DNA from: Methylobacterium goesingense
GTDB taxonomy: Bacteria > Pseudomonadota > Alphaproteobacteria > Rhizobiales > Beijerinckiaceae
DNA: 53,572 nt
Direction of reading: 5' to 3'
Assembly: GCF_022179225.1 (NCBI RefSeq)
Contig: NZ_BPQL01000067.1
Location: 1-53,572, forward strand
The position numbers were made by a program, and so were the translations under genes. The notes below the pieces were generated by a model. It was not told the DNA's origin. It saw only the letters and a program-made list of their open reading frames with translations, and made no database searches. This document shows positions 8,583 through 17,373 of this stretch, in pieces. Each line of letters begins with the position of its first letter. Position 1 is the stretch's first letter.

Positions 8583-9329
8583 TCAGCGGCGGCCGTTGCT
8601 CCCGCGCGTGGTCTCGTCCCGGCACGGCCTGATCGCGCGTGGATCCGGACGTGCTTCGGCGGCCGGGGCCTCGAAGGTCGCGAGGTAGCCGACGCGCCCT
8701 GTCAGGGTGGTGAAGCCGGTCTGGCGGTAGCCGGCCGCGGTCAGCTCGCAGGTCAGAAGCGCGGGCGGCGTTCCGTGTCGCGCGGGGATATCGTCGGCGT
8801 CGACGATGCCGACGCGGCCGCCGGGCCGCATCGCGGCGGCGAGGTTGTGCAGCAGGCCGAAGGGCTGGGCGATCTCGTGATACATGTGAACCAGCACGGC
8901 GGCATCCAGCGAGCCCGGCGCCAGCCGGGGATCGTGCGGCTCCCCGCGCACGACGGTGATGTTCGTCACGCCGGCCTTCGCGATCCGTGCCTCCAGGTCG
9001 GCGAGGTAGCGTGGCGTCACGTCCTGCGCGTAGACCCGGCCCTGGGGCCCGACGCGCTCGGCGAGGCGCATGGCGTAATAGCCGCTGCCCGCGCCGATAT
9101 CGGCGACGCTCTCGCCGGGGGCGATGCCCATGAGCCGGGCGACCTGCCCGACCTCGTCCACCGCGTCGCGCTGCTTCTCGGAAGCCCAGAGGGGGGCGAC
9201 GATCTCTGCGACGGGCCGGTCGGGCTTGGGGAAGTCCGCGGCCGGCGCGCCGGGCGGACCGAGGGGCTCGGCGGCAAGCGCCGGCGTGAGCGTCAGGACA
9301 CAGAGGAAGACGAGCGCGGGACGGATCAT
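8583..9329 (-). CDS. Predicted exported class I SAM-dependent methyltransferase
   Basis: The 248-aa product starts at an ATG at 9329 and opens with a signal peptide ([20 protein letters not shown], probable cleavage after ALA). A methyltransferase fold follows: [17 protein letters not shown] (motif I), [46 protein letters not shown]. Family members with a leader occur widely in proteobacteria with no assigned substrate. Because SAM is cytoplasmic, activity in the periplasm would be odd; the leader may instead anchor the protein. The gene is 90 bp upstream of the diguanylate cyclase on the same strand and divergent from trmD with 71 bp between them. A longer reading frame to 9668 overlaps trmD and is not favoured. 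Confidence 0.85.
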   Translation of the reverse strand: MIRPALVFLCVLTLTPALAAEPLGPPGAPAADFPKPDRPVAEIVAPLWASEKQRDAVDEVGQVARLMGIAPGESVADIGAGSGYYAMRLAERVGPQGRVYAQDVTPRYLADLEARIAKAGVTNITVVRGEPHDPRLAPGSLDAAVLVHMYHEIAQPFGLLHNLAAAMRPGGRVGIVDADDIPARHGTPPALLTCELTAAGYRQTGFTTLTGRVGYLATFEAPAAEARPDPRAIRPCRDETTRGSNGRR

Positions 9330-9400
9330 GCAGGGACAACCGCGCGCCGGCTCTTCGGTGCCACGTTGACCGCGCGCGGGACGAAGCGCCATCAAGCGGC

Positions 9401-10129
9401 ATGACACCCGAGATTCCCGCCCAGACCCCGGCGACCCCGCCCTGGACCGCCACCATCCTGACCCTCTACCCGGCCATGTTTCCCGGGCCCCTCGGCGTCT
9501 CGCTCTCGGGGGACGCCCTGGCGCGGGGCACCTGGGCGCTGGAGGCACGCGACATCCGCGAGCACGGCCTCGGCCGTCACCGGGCGGTGGACGACACCCC
9601 AGCTGGGGGCGGGGCCGGCATGGTTCTGCGCTGCGACGTGCTCGGCGCCGCCATCGACGCGGCGGCACCGAGCGACGATGCGCGGCCCCGCCTGCTGATG
9701 AGTCCTCGCGGAAAGCCCCTCACGCAGGCGCGCGTCCGGGCCCTCAGCGCGGGGCCGGGCGTCGTCGTCGTCTGCGGCCGCTTCGAGGGGGTGGACGAGC
9801 GCGTCATCGCGGGCCGCGGCCTGGAGGAGGTCTCGATCGGCGACTACATCCTGTCCGGCGGCGAGATTGCCGCCCTGGTGCTCCTCGACGCGTGCATCCG
9901 CCTGCTGCCCGGTGTGATGGGCAAGATGGCCTCGGGCGAAGAGGAGAGCTTCGAGGGCGGGCACCTCGAGTATCCGCACTACACCCGGCCCCGCGACTGG
10001 GAGGGACGGGCGATCCCCGACGTGCTCACCGGCGGCAACCACGGCGCCATCGCGAAGTGGCGCCGGGCCGAAGCCCTCCGCCTGACCCGCGAGCGCCGGC
10101 CGGACCTGCTCGGCCCCGGCGAAGCCTGA
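9401..10129 (+). CDS. trmD: tRNA (guanine-37-N1)-methyltransferase
   Basis: Methylates N1 of G37 next to the anticodon in tRNAs reading CNN codons, preventing +1 frameshifts. The SPOUT-family signature is clear: [15 protein letters not shown] at the start, [30 protein letters not shown], and the trefoil-knot [20 protein letters not shown], with [12 protein letters not shown] near the end. Length (242 aa) is normal. It normally follows rimM and precedes rplS; here two opposite-strand genes separate it from rimM, and serC rather than rplS follows. It therefore needs its own promoter in the 71-bp gap; a TTGACC at 9366-9371 is the only -35-like word seen. Confidence 0.97.
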   Translation: MTPEIPAQTPATPPWTATILTLYPAMFPGPLGVSLSGDALARGTWALEARDIREHGLGRHRAVDDTPAGGGAGMVLRCDVLGAAIDAAAPSDDARPRLLMSPRGKPLTQARVRALSAGPGVVVVCGRFEGVDERVIAGRGLEEVSIGDYILSGGEIAALVLLDACIRLLPGVMGKMASGEEESFEGGHLEYPHYTRPRDWEGRAIPDVLTGGNHGAIAKWRRAEALRLTRERRPDLLGPGEA

Positions 10130-10254
10130 CGGGCGTCGCCGCGAACCGTTGACGGGGTGTTTTCCAGGCGCGGGGCCGGTCGAAGTCGGCACCGTCCTGC
10201 TCTCGGACCATCTTGCGTCCGCATCGTCTTGGGTTCATTGCCGTGCCCGGGCCA

Positions 10255-10272
10255 CTCCTCCCCAACGAGGAG
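10255..10272 (+). promoter_or_regulatory. Leader hairpin before serC (candidate serC-type leader)
   Basis: A 6-bp stem CTCCTC/GAGGAG with loop CCCAAC sits 15 nt before the serC ATG at 10288 and 24 nt before an alternative GTG at 10297. The 3' arm is itself a strong Shine-Dalgarno-like word, so folding would hide it. Alphaproteobacterial serC-serA operons are known to carry a conserved leader whose last stem overlaps the ribosome-binding site (the serC motif). Whether this sequence matches that model cannot be tested here. Confidence 0.4.
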
Positions 10273-10287
10273 CTTTCATCTGGAAGG

Positions 10288-11466
10288 ATGACGTACGTGA
10301 CCAACCGACCCGCCACGCGCCCTCGCGTGCCGAATTTCTCGTCAGGCCCCTGCACCAAGCGCCCCGGCTGGAGCCTCCAGGCCCTCGCGGACGCGCCGCT
10401 CGGCCGCTCGCACCGCTCGGCCATCGGCAAGGCCAAGCTGAAGCAAGCCATCGACCTCACCCGCACAGTGCTTCAGGTGCCGGCCGACTATCGCATCGGT
10501 ATCGTGCCCGCCTCCGACACCGGCGCCGTCGAGATGGCGATGTGGTCGATGCTCGGGCCCAAGACCGTCGAGGTCGTGGCCTGGGAGGCGTTCGGCCTCG
10601 AATGGGTCACCGACGCCCTGAAGGAACTCAAGATCGCGCCCCGCGTGCATGTAAGCGAATACGGCATCCTGCCCGACCTCTCGGCTGTCGATACGAAGCA
10701 CAACGACGTCATTTTCACCTGGAACGGCACGGCCGCCGGTGTGCGCGTCCCGAATGGCGACTGGATCGCCGCCGATCGCGAGGGCATCACCATCTGCGAC
10801 GCCACCTCGGCCGCCTTCGCGATGCCGCTGGACTGGGCCAAGCTCGATGTCGTCACCTTCTCCTGGCAGAAGGTCATGGGCGGCGAGGCCGCGCACGGCA
10901 TGATCGTGCTCTCGCCCCGCGCGGTCGCCCGCATCGAATCCAACGTCCCGGCCTGGCCCGTGCCCAAGGTCTTCCGCATGGCCAAGGACGGCAAGCTGAT
11001 CGAGGGTATCTTCAAGGGCGACACCATCAACACGCCTTCCATGCTGGCGGTGGAGGATTACCTCGACACCCTGAAATGGGCGCAAGAGCTCGGTGGGCTC
11101 CCGGCGCTGCACGCGCGGGCGGACGCCAATGCCCGGGTGATCCATGATTGGGTGGCTCGTACGCCCTGGATCGGACACCTCGCGGCCGATGCCGGCACCT
11201 ACAGCAACACGGGCGTCTGTCTCGTCATCACCGATCCGGACGTGCTCGCCCGGGGTGATACCGTGGTCGGCGCGGTCGCCAAGGGTATCGCCGACACCCT
11301 CGACCGCGAGGGCATCGCGTACGACATCGGAGCCTATCGCGATGCGCCCGCCGGCCTACGGATCTGGTGCGGCGGCACGGTGGAACGCGCCGACCTCGAG
11401 GCGCTGACCCCGTGGCTCGACTGGGCCTTTGCGGCCGAGAAGGCGAAGCTCGCCAAGGCGGCCTGA
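10288..11466 (+). CDS. serC: Phosphoserine aminotransferase
   Basis: PLP enzyme that converts 3-phosphohydroxypyruvate and glutamate to phosphoserine in serine synthesis. The N-terminal VPNFSSGPCTKRPGW and the length (392 aa) mark the alphaproteobacterial/archaeal-type SerC rather than the E. coli type. The PLP lysine is in FSWQKVMGGEAAHGM, near residue 195. Start choice is uncertain: ATG 10288 has its good SD (GAGGAG) 15 nt away and inside a hairpin, while GTG 10297 has GGAAGGA at ideal spacing and would give MTNRPATRP; an ATG at 10213 is unlikely. serA follows 105 bp downstream, so one serine operon is expected. Confidence 0.95.
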   Translation: MTYVTNRPATRPRVPNFSSGPCTKRPGWSLQALADAPLGRSHRSAIGKAKLKQAIDLTRTVLQVPADYRIGIVPASDTGAVEMAMWSMLGPKTVEVVAWEAFGLEWVTDALKELKIAPRVHVSEYGILPDLSAVDTKHNDVIFTWNGTAAGVRVPNGDWIAADREGITICDATSAAFAMPLDWAKLDVVTFSWQKVMGGEAAHGMIVLSPRAVARIESNVPAWPVPKVFRMAKDGKLIEGIFKGDTINTPSMLAVEDYLDTLKWAQELGGLPALHARADANARVIHDWVARTPWIGHLAADAGTYSNTGVCLVITDPDVLARGDTVVGAVAKGIADTLDREGIAYDIGAYRDAPAGLRIWCGGTVERADLEALTPWLDWAFAAEKAKLAKAA

Positions 11467-11502
11467 CCCCAAAGCCGACGGTTCGTCACCCGTCCGAACG
11501 GT

Positions 11503-11536
11503 CCCGGCGGCGCGCTTGCGTGCGAGCGCCGCCGGG
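11503..11536 (+). terminator. Hairpin between serC and serA
   Basis: Perfect 11-bp stem CCCGGCGGCGC/GCGCCGCCGGG with a 12-nt loop (arms 11503-11513 and 11526-11536). It has no T-run and begins 36 bp after the serC stop. It may partly terminate or set the serC:serA mRNA ratio. Confidence 0.4.
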
Positions 11537-11571
11537 CGCCCGTCCATCCCGTGTCCGGCTCGGAATCCGCC

Positions 11572-13164
11572 ATGCCCGTGCCCAAGATCCTCATCTCCGA
11601 CGCGCTCTCCGAGGCGGCGGTCCAGTCCTTGCGCGAGCGCGGCCTCGCGGTGGATTTCCGGCCCGAACTCGGCCGGGACCGCGACGCGTTGCTGGCGTGC
11701 ATTGATGCCTATGACGGCCTCGCGATCCGCTCGGCCACCCGCGTGACGGAGAAGCTGCTGTCCCGCGCGGGGCGCCTGCGGGTGATCGGCCGCGCCGGCA
11801 TCGGCGTCGACAACGTCGACGTGGCCGCGGCCACCGCCCGGGGCGTCGTGGTGATGAACACGCCCTTCGGCAACTCCATTACCACCGCCGAACACGCCAT
11901 CGCGATGATGTTCGCGCTGGCCCGGCAGATCCCCCAGGCGGATGCATCGACCCAGGCGGGGCGCTGGGAAAAGACGCGCTTTCTCGGGGTGGAACTGACG
12001 GGCAAGACCCTCGGCATCATCGGCTGCGGCAACATCGGCGCCGTGGTGGCGGATCGGGCCATCGGCCTGCGGCTCCGGGTCGTCGCCTACGATCCCTATC
12101 TGACGCCCGAGCGGGCCACGGAACTCGGCGTCGAGAAGCTCGACCTCGAGGCCCTGCTGGCACGGGCCGACATCATCAGCCTGCACGTGCCGCTGACCGA
12201 GCGGACCCGCGACATCCTCTCGGCCGAGACGCTGGCTTTGACCAAATCTGGCGTGCGCATCGTCAACTGCGCCCGGGGCGGACTGGTGGACGAGGTCGCG
12301 CTCCGCGCGGCCCTCGATTCGGGCCACGTGGCGGGGGCCGCCTTCGACGTGTTCGTGACCGAGCCGGCCCATGACAACCCGCTGTTCGGACACCCCAACG
12401 TGGTCTGCACGCCCCATCTCGGGGCCGCCACCCGCGAAGCGCAGGAGAACGTGGCCCTGCAGGTCGCCGAGCAGATGGCCGACTACCTCGTGCAAGGAGC
12501 CGTCCGCAACGCCGTCAACCTGCCGGCGATCTCCGCCGAGGAGGCGCCGCGCCTGCGTCCCTTCGTGGCGCTCGCGGAGAAGCTCGGCTCGTTTCTCGGG
12601 CAGCTCACGGACGCGCCGGTCCGGGGCATCCGCCTCACCTTCGAGGGCGCGGTCGCCGAGATGAACACCCGCGCGCTCACGGCCGCGGCCGTCATGGGCG
12701 TGCTCCGCCCGGTCCTGCCCGGCATCAACATGGTCTCCGCCCCCGCGATCGCCCGCGAGCGCGGCATCGTGGTGGAGGCGGTGACCCGGGCCGGATCGGC
12801 ACCGGACTACGAATCGGTCCTGCGCATCACCGTCGATGCCGAGGACATGCCCCGCGACGCCGCCGGCACCGTCTTCCACGACGGCAAGCCGCGCTTGATC
12901 GAGATCCGGTCGATCCCCATCGACGCGGCCTTCTCGGCGCACATGCTCTACGTGCGCAACCGCGACGAGCCCGGCTTCATCGGCCGCTTCGGCAGCGTAC
13001 TGGGCGAGGCCGGCGTCAACGTGGCGACCTTCAACCTCGGACGCGACGCGCGGGGCGGGAACGCGATCTGCCTCTGCGCCGTCGACGCGCCGGTGCCGGA
13101 TGACGTCCTTGAGCAGATCGCCGCGATCCCACAGGTGAAGTGGGTGCGGCCGGTGTGCTTCTGA
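11572..13164 (+). CDS. serA: D-3-phosphoglycerate dehydrogenase
   Basis: Oxidises 3-phosphoglycerate to 3-phosphohydroxypyruvate with NAD, the entry step of serine synthesis. The 530-aa long form has the substrate- and NAD-binding domains (GIIGCGNIGAVVADRA near residue 150; NCARGGLVDEVALRAAL; PHLGAATREAQENVA with the catalytic His), an intervening ASB-like domain, and a C-terminal ACT domain (DEPGFIGRFGSVLGEAGVN), the usual site of serine feedback. The ATG at 11572 (MPVPKILISDALSE) matches family starts; a GTG seven codons upstream at 11551 is possible. In methylotrophs the serine pathway also links to one-carbon assimilation, but nothing here is specific to that. Confidence 0.97.
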   Translation: MPVPKILISDALSEAAVQSLRERGLAVDFRPELGRDRDALLACIDAYDGLAIRSATRVTEKLLSRAGRLRVIGRAGIGVDNVDVAAATARGVVVMNTPFGNSITTAEHAIAMMFALARQIPQADASTQAGRWEKTRFLGVELTGKTLGIIGCGNIGAVVADRAIGLRLRVVAYDPYLTPERATELGVEKLDLEALLARADIISLHVPLTERTRDILSAETLALTKSGVRIVNCARGGLVDEVALRAALDSGHVAGAAFDVFVTEPAHDNPLFGHPNVVCTPHLGAATREAQENVALQVAEQMADYLVQGAVRNAVNLPAISAEEAPRLRPFVALAEKLGSFLGQLTDAPVRGIRLTFEGAVAEMNTRALTAAAVMGVLRPVLPGINMVSAPAIARERGIVVEAVTRAGSAPDYESVLRITVDAEDMPRDAAGTVFHDGKPRLIEIRSIPIDAAFSAHMLYVRNRDEPGFIGRFGSVLGEAGVNVATFNLGRDARGGNAICLCAVDAPVPDDVLEQIAAIPQVKWVRPVCF

Positions 13165-13288
13165 GGAAAGCCGGTCCGATCGGATGCGGGCCCACGCGCA
13201 GGCTGGCCTCCCGGAGGCGTTCTGACGTAAACGCGGGTTCGACGACGAGGCTTTCGACCTCGAACCCATCAGCATCCGGACGCGCGGC

Positions 13289-14386
13289 ATGAAGATCGAC
13301 GGCAAGCCCTACCGCACCATCTTGCCCGCCGGCGACGGGGCCTCCGTCGCGGTCATCGACCAGACCCGCCTGCCCTTCGCCTTCGAATTGAGGACCCTCG
13401 CGAGCCTCGACGACGCGGCGGTGGCGATCCGCACCATGGTGGTGCGCGGGGCGCCGCTGATCGGCGTCACGGCGGCCTACGGCCTCGCCCTCGGCCTGCG
13501 CGCGGATGCCTCCGAGGCCGGGCTCGACCGGGCCGTGGCGACGCTGGCGGCCACGCGCCCCACCGCGATCAACCTGCGCTGGGCCCTCGACCGGGTGGCC
13601 GCCAAGCTCCGCACGGTGCCGGAGGCCGAGCGGGCCGCCTTCGCCTACGCGGAGGCCGGCCGGATCGCCGAGGAGGATGTGGAAAGCTGCCACGCCATCG
13701 GCGTGCACGGTGCCCGAATCCTGAGCGACCTGCACCGCGCCAAGGGCCGGCCGATCAACGTGCTGACCCATTGCAACGCCGGCTGGCTCGCCACAGTGGA
13801 TTGGGGCACGGCGCTGGCGCCGATCTACGTCGCGCACGATGCCGGCGTGCCGGTCCACGTCTTCGTGGACGAGACGCGGCCCCGCAACCAGGGCGCGGCC
13901 CTGACCGCCTTCGAACTCAACGCCCACGGCGTGCCCCACACCGTGATCGCCGACAATGCCGGCGGCCACCTCATGCAGCACGGCGCCATCGACGTCTGCA
14001 TCGTCGGCTCGGACCGCACCACGGCCTCGGGCGACGTCTGCAACAAGATCGGCACCTACCTGAAGGCGCTGGCGGCCTCCGACAACCGGGTGCCGTTCTA
14101 CGCCGCCCTGCCCTTCTCGACGATCGACTGGTCGCTGGACGACGGCGTCGCCGAGATCCCGATCGAGGAGCGCGACGGCCGCGAGGTGACCCACCTCACC
14201 GGCCGCCTCGCCGACGGAGGCTTTGCCACGATCGAGGTCGTCTCGCCGGGAAGCCCGGTGGCGAACCCGGCCTTCGACGTGACCCCGGCCCGGCTCGTCA
14301 CCGGCATCATCACCGAGCGGGGCGTCGCCAGCGCCGATGTGGAGGGCCTGCTGTCGCTCTACCCGGAGCGGCGCAAGGCCGCGTGA
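13289..14386 (+). CDS. mtnA: Methylthioribose-1-phosphate isomerase
   Basis: Converts 5-methylthioribose-1-phosphate to methylthioribulose-1-phosphate in the methionine salvage pathway. The 365-aa protein is close to family length and carries [17 protein letters not shown], the catalytic cysteine in [10 protein letters not shown] (Cys162), and the catalytic aspartate in [19 protein letters not shown] (Asp242), which separate true MtnA from eIF2B subunits. No other salvage gene (mtnB, mtnC, mtnD, mtnK, mtnP) is nearby. It is 124 bp after serA on the same strand and ends 3 bp before the convergent MaoC gene. I see no riboswitch in the upstream gap. Confidence 0.95.
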   Translation: MKIDGKPYRTILPAGDGASVAVIDQTRLPFAFELRTLASLDDAAVAIRTMVVRGAPLIGVTAAYGLALGLRADASEAGLDRAVATLAATRPTAINLRWALDRVAAKLRTVPEAERAAFAYAEAGRIAEEDVESCHAIGVHGARILSDLHRAKGRPINVLTHCNAGWLATVDWGTALAPIYVAHDAGVPVHVFVDETRPRNQGAALTAFELNAHGVPHTVIADNAGGHLMQHGAIDVCIVGSDRTTASGDVCNKIGTYLKALAASDNRVPFYAALPFSTIDWSLDDGVAEIPIEERDGREVTHLTGRLADGGFATIEVVSPGSPVANPAFDVTPARLVTGIITERGVASADVEGLLSLYPERRKAA

Positions 14387-14389
14387 GGC

Positions 14390-15385
14390 TCAGGCTTCGC
14401 GTGCCCACTGCCAGAACACCGAGCCGGTAAAGCGGAAAACCGTCTCGCCGCGCTGGTTCACGCCGACATTTTCGTGCGTGGCGAGGCCCCAGCCGGGGCG
14501 CGAGGCGGCGGCGCGCTTGTCCACCAGGGTGCAGGTGTAGCGCAGCGTGTCGCCCGCGTAGACGGGGGCGAGCCAGCCCATGTCGCGAAAACCCGGCGAG
14601 GGGCCGAGCTGCGGCACCGGGCCGGTCCGCGCCGTAAAGGCGATGTCGCGCTCACGGGTGATGTGCAGGCGCTTCATCCAGGCGGCGGCGGTGTGCCAGC
14701 CGGAGGCGCAGAGGCCGCCGAAATGCGTCCGCCGGGCGGCCTCGGGATCAAGGTGGAAAGCCTGCGGGTCGTAGGTCCGCGCGAAGGCCGTGATCGCCTC
14801 CGGGGTGAAGTGATGCCGGCCGAGATCCCGCGCGGTGCCGAGCGGCGCCGATTCGAGGAAGTGCAGCGCCTCGGCGTCGTCCGGCTCCACCAGAACTTCG
14901 GGCTCCGCCAGGGTGACGGCGCGCGGCGGCAGGGGTTCGGTCCCGCGCCGGGGAAACATCACGCTGAAATCCTGGGTCATTACCCGCTCGCCCGCTCCGT
15001 TCAGCACCGTCATGGCGAAGATGACGAAGCCTCGATCCGGCTTGGTGTTCGAGGCCCGGCAGCTTTCGACCTTCACCGCGATGCGCAGGGCGTCTCCGGG
15101 CAGGACGGGGCGCAACCAGCGCAGTTCGGTGATGCCGGGTGAGCCCATCGAGGTGGCACCTCGAAAGACATGTTCCTGGAGGAGCCGCATGCCGAAGCCG
15201 GCGGTCTGCCAGCCGGAGCCGATCAACTGGCCGACGAAGGTCGCCTTGGCGGCCTCGGCGTCGAGATGGAACGGCTGCGGATCGAATTCGGCTGCGAAGG
15301 CCACGATCTCCGCTTCCGTGACCGTCAGCGGACCTCCCTCGATCACCGAGCCAGGCGTGAAGTCCTCGAACGCGATGCCGGTCAT
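14390..15385 (-). CDS. MaoC-like dehydratase with two hotdog domains
   Basis: Predicted (R)-specific enoyl-CoA hydratase/dehydratase. Two homologous hotdog units lie in one 331-aa chain: unit 1 about residues 1-150 (FAAEFDPQPFHLDAEAA, LIGSGWQTAGFGMRL) and unit 2 about 175-331 (FARTYDPQAFHLDPEAA, LCASGWHTAAAWMKRL). Both keep the D-P-x-x-F-H-x-D pattern that carries the catalytic Asp/His pair, unlike many double-hotdog enzymes where one half decays. Relatives act on acyl-CoA intermediates (beta-oxidation, PHA, ethylmalonyl-CoA-type routes); the substrate cannot be named from sequence. It is 88 bp downstream of ychF but separated from it by a strong hairpin. Confidence 0.88.
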   Translation of the reverse strand: MTGIAFEDFTPGSVIEGGPLTVTEAEIVAFAAEFDPQPFHLDAEAAKATFVGQLIGSGWQTAGFGMRLLQEHVFRGATSMGSPGITELRWLRPVLPGDALRIAVKVESCRASNTKPDRGFVIFAMTVLNGAGERVMTQDFSVMFPRRGTEPLPPRAVTLAEPEVLVEPDDAEALHFLESAPLGTARDLGRHHFTPEAITAFARTYDPQAFHLDPEAARRTHFGGLCASGWHTAAAWMKRLHITRERDIAFTARTGPVPQLGPSPGFRDMGWLAPVYAGDTLRYTCTLVDKRAAASRPGWGLATHENVGVNQRGETVFRFTGSVFWQWAREA

Positions 15386-15420
15386 ACGGGTCCTTTTTGC
15401 AGGGAAATCAGCGGCGAGCG

Positions 15421-15462
15421 CGGCGTGAAACCGGTGCCACGGAGGGCACCGGTTTCACGCCG
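15421..15462 (-). terminator. Strong terminator-like hairpin after ychF
   Basis: Perfect 18-bp inverted repeat CGGCGTGAAACCGGTGCC with a 6-nt loop (arms 15421-15438 and 15445-15462). It begins 11 bp beyond the ychF stop on the minus strand. No clear T-run follows, but stem length and position make it the end signal of the ychF transcript. Confidence 0.7.
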
Positions 15463-15473
15463 GGTCTTTCGGG

Positions 15474-16571
15474 TCAGTTGGCGAAGCGGAAATGCAGCAC
15501 GTCGCCGTCCTGCACGACGTACTCCTTGCCCTCGAGGCGGAACTTGCCGGCTTCCTTGGCGCCGGCCTCGCCCTTCAGGGTGGTGTAATCGGCGAACGCG
15601 ATGGTCTCGGCGCGGATGAAGCCCTTCTCGAAATCCGTGTGGATCACCCCGGCCGCGGCGGGTGCCCGCGTGCCCTTCTCGATGGTCCAGGCGCGCGCCT
15701 CCTTCGGACCGACCGTGAAGTAGGTGATAAGTCCGAGAAGTTCGTAGCCGGCCCGGATGACCCGGTTCAGGCCCGGCTCGACCAGGCCCACCGCCTCCAG
15801 GAAATCGCCCTGGTCGGCCACCGGCATCACGGCGATCTCGCTCTCGATCTTGGCCGAGACCACCACCGCCTTGGCGCCTTCCGCCTTGGCCCGGGCCATC
15901 ACCGCGTCCGAGTAGGCATTGCCCTTGTCGGCATCACCCTCGTCGACGTTGCAGACGTAGAGGACGGGTTTGGCCGTCATCAGGCCGAGGCTCTGGAAGA
16001 GCTTCTCCTCCTCGGCCTTGCGCTGCACGAGGCGGGCGGGCTTGCCCTCGCGCAGGAGCGGCAGCGCACGGTTCACGAGGTCGAGGATTTCCTTGGCCTC
16101 CTTATCGGCGCCCTTGGCCTTCTTCTCCAGGGCGATCACGCGCTTTTCCAGGCTATCGAGGTCGGCCAGCATCAGCTCGGTCTCGATGGTCTCGATGTCG
16201 GCGGCCGGGTCGACCTTGCCCTCGACATGGGTCACGTCGCCGTCGGTGAAGCAGCGCACCACGTGGGCGATGGCATCCACCTCGCGGATGTTGGCGAGGA
16301 ACTGGTTGCCGAGGCCCTCACCTTTCGAGGCGCCGCGCACGAGGCCCGCGATGTCCACGAAGGTGAGCCGGGTCGGGATGATCTCCTTCGAGGTGGCGAT
16401 CCTAGCCAGATCGTCGAGGCGCGGATCCGGCACCGCCACCTCGCCGACGTTCGGCTCGATGGTGCAGAATGGATAGTTCGCCGCCTGGGCGGCCGCCGTC
16501 TGCGTCAGCGCGTTGAAGAGGGTCGACTTGCCGACGTTCGGCAGGCCGACGATGCCGCATTTGAAGCCCAT
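15474..16571 (-). CDS. ychF: Ribosome-binding ATPase YchF/OLA1
   Basis: Obg-related P-loop NTPase that prefers ATP, binds ribosomes and is linked to oxidative-stress responses. The 365-aa protein has G1 [14 protein letters not shown] at residues ~8-21, [20 protein letters not shown] (G3 and following loop), a helical coiled insert (about 130-200), the degenerate G4 NVDEGD, and a C-terminal TGS domain ([21 protein letters not shown] and so on, ending [13 protein letters not shown]). It lies 67 bp downstream of pth on the same strand; the pth-ychF pair is common in proteobacteria. Confidence 0.97.
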   Translation of the reverse strand: MGFKCGIVGLPNVGKSTLFNALTQTAAAQAANYPFCTIEPNVGEVAVPDPRLDDLARIATSKEIIPTRLTFVDIAGLVRGASKGEGLGNQFLANIREVDAIAHVVRCFTDGDVTHVEGKVDPAADIETIETELMLADLDSLEKRVIALEKKAKGADKEAKEILDLVNRALPLLREGKPARLVQRKAEEEKLFQSLGLMTAKPVLYVCNVDEGDADKGNAYSDAVMARAKAEGAKAVVVSAKIESEIAVMPVADQGDFLEAVGLVEPGLNRVIRAGYELLGLITYFTVGPKEARAWTIEKGTRAPAAAGVIHTDFEKGFIRAETIAFADYTTLKGEAGAKEAGKFRLEGKEYVVQDGDVLHFRFAN

Positions 16572-16638
16572 GGGTCACCTGTCCGTTCGCGGGTCCGCTG
16601 AAGGTCTGCCCGCGTGAAATCCGATGTCACCGCCGCGG

Positions 16639-17247
16639 TCAATCGCGGGCGTTGACCTGCTTGACGTCGTCCCAGCCCCGCCCCGCCATGGCGAGATGGA
16701 CCTTGTTCTGGAAGCTCGCATCCTCGCCCGCCGCCAGCAGCGGCGCGTGGTCGGCCACCGCCCGGCAGAGGTCGTCGACCCAGGCCTCTTCGCCCTTGCC
16801 GAAATCATTCAGCACGTAGGCGTGGACAAGGGCCTTGTCGCCCGGATGCCCGATGCCGAGGCGGACGCGGCGGTAGTCGTTGCCGCACTGGGCCGTGATC
16901 GAGCGCAGGCCGTTGTGGCCGGCATTGCCGCCCCCCGCCTTCACCCGCAGCTTGGCGGGGGCGAGGTCGAGTTCGTCGTGCAGCACGATCACGTCCGCCA
17001 GCGCGATCTTGTAGAAACGCTGCGCCTCCTGAACGGCGCGACCCGACTCGTTCATGAAGGTCTGCGGCTTCAGGAGGATCGCCCGCTCGGGCCCGAGGGC
17101 CACCTCGGCGATCTCGCCCTGGAACTTGCGTCGCCACGGCCCGGCGCGATGCACGCGCGCGATCTCATCGAGGGCCAGAAAGCCGATGTTGTGGCGGTTC
17201 CGGGCGTAGCGGGGGCCGGGATTGCCCAGGCCGACGATCAGGCGCAT
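16639..17247 (-). CDS. pth: Peptidyl-tRNA hydrolase
   Basis: Recycles peptidyl-tRNAs released during abortive translation. The 202-aa protein has [20 protein letters not shown] with the catalytic His19, [38 protein letters not shown], and [10 protein letters not shown], all diagnostic. It is 126 bp downstream of rplY with an apparent terminator between them, and upstream of ychF. The order rplY-pth-ychF is a classic proteobacterial arrangement. Confidence 0.97.
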   Translation of the reverse strand: MRLIVGLGNPGPRYARNRHNIGFLALDEIARVHRAGPWRRKFQGEIAEVALGPERAILLKPQTFMNESGRAVQEAQRFYKIALADVIVLHDELDLAPAKLRVKAGGGNAGHNGLRSITAQCGNDYRRVRLGIGHPGDKALVHAYVLNDFGKGEEAWVDDLCRAVADHAPLLAAGEDASFQNKVHLAMAGRGWDDVKQVNARD

Positions 17248-17308
17248 GGCGCGAATCGATCCTGACGGGACTTCACAGCGGGGATGCGCGAGCAGCCCCC
17301 AAAACGGA

Positions 17309-17336
17309 GATGCCCCGGCCGGGTGGCCAGGGCATC
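17309..17336 (-). terminator. Rho-independent terminator after rplY
   Basis: Stem GATGCCC(c/t)GGCC with 4-nt loop, 11 of 12 pairs (arms 17309-17320 and 17325-17336). Read on the minus strand it is followed by TCCGTTTTGGGGG, giving a short T-run. It starts 38 bp after the rplY stop codon. Confidence 0.65.
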
Positions 17337-17373
17337 AGCAGAGATGGCGTGAGACAGGGCTTGCGCCCCGGTC

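Noticed and set aside
9330..9668. N-terminal extension of the exported methyltransferase
   Set aside because: It would run through trmD on the other strand and is Arg/Pro/Gly-rich; a clear signal peptide begins at 9329.
13165..13288. SAM or related riboswitch before mtnA
   Set aside because: The 124-bp gap shows no kink-turn, pseudoknot pattern or terminator that would support one.
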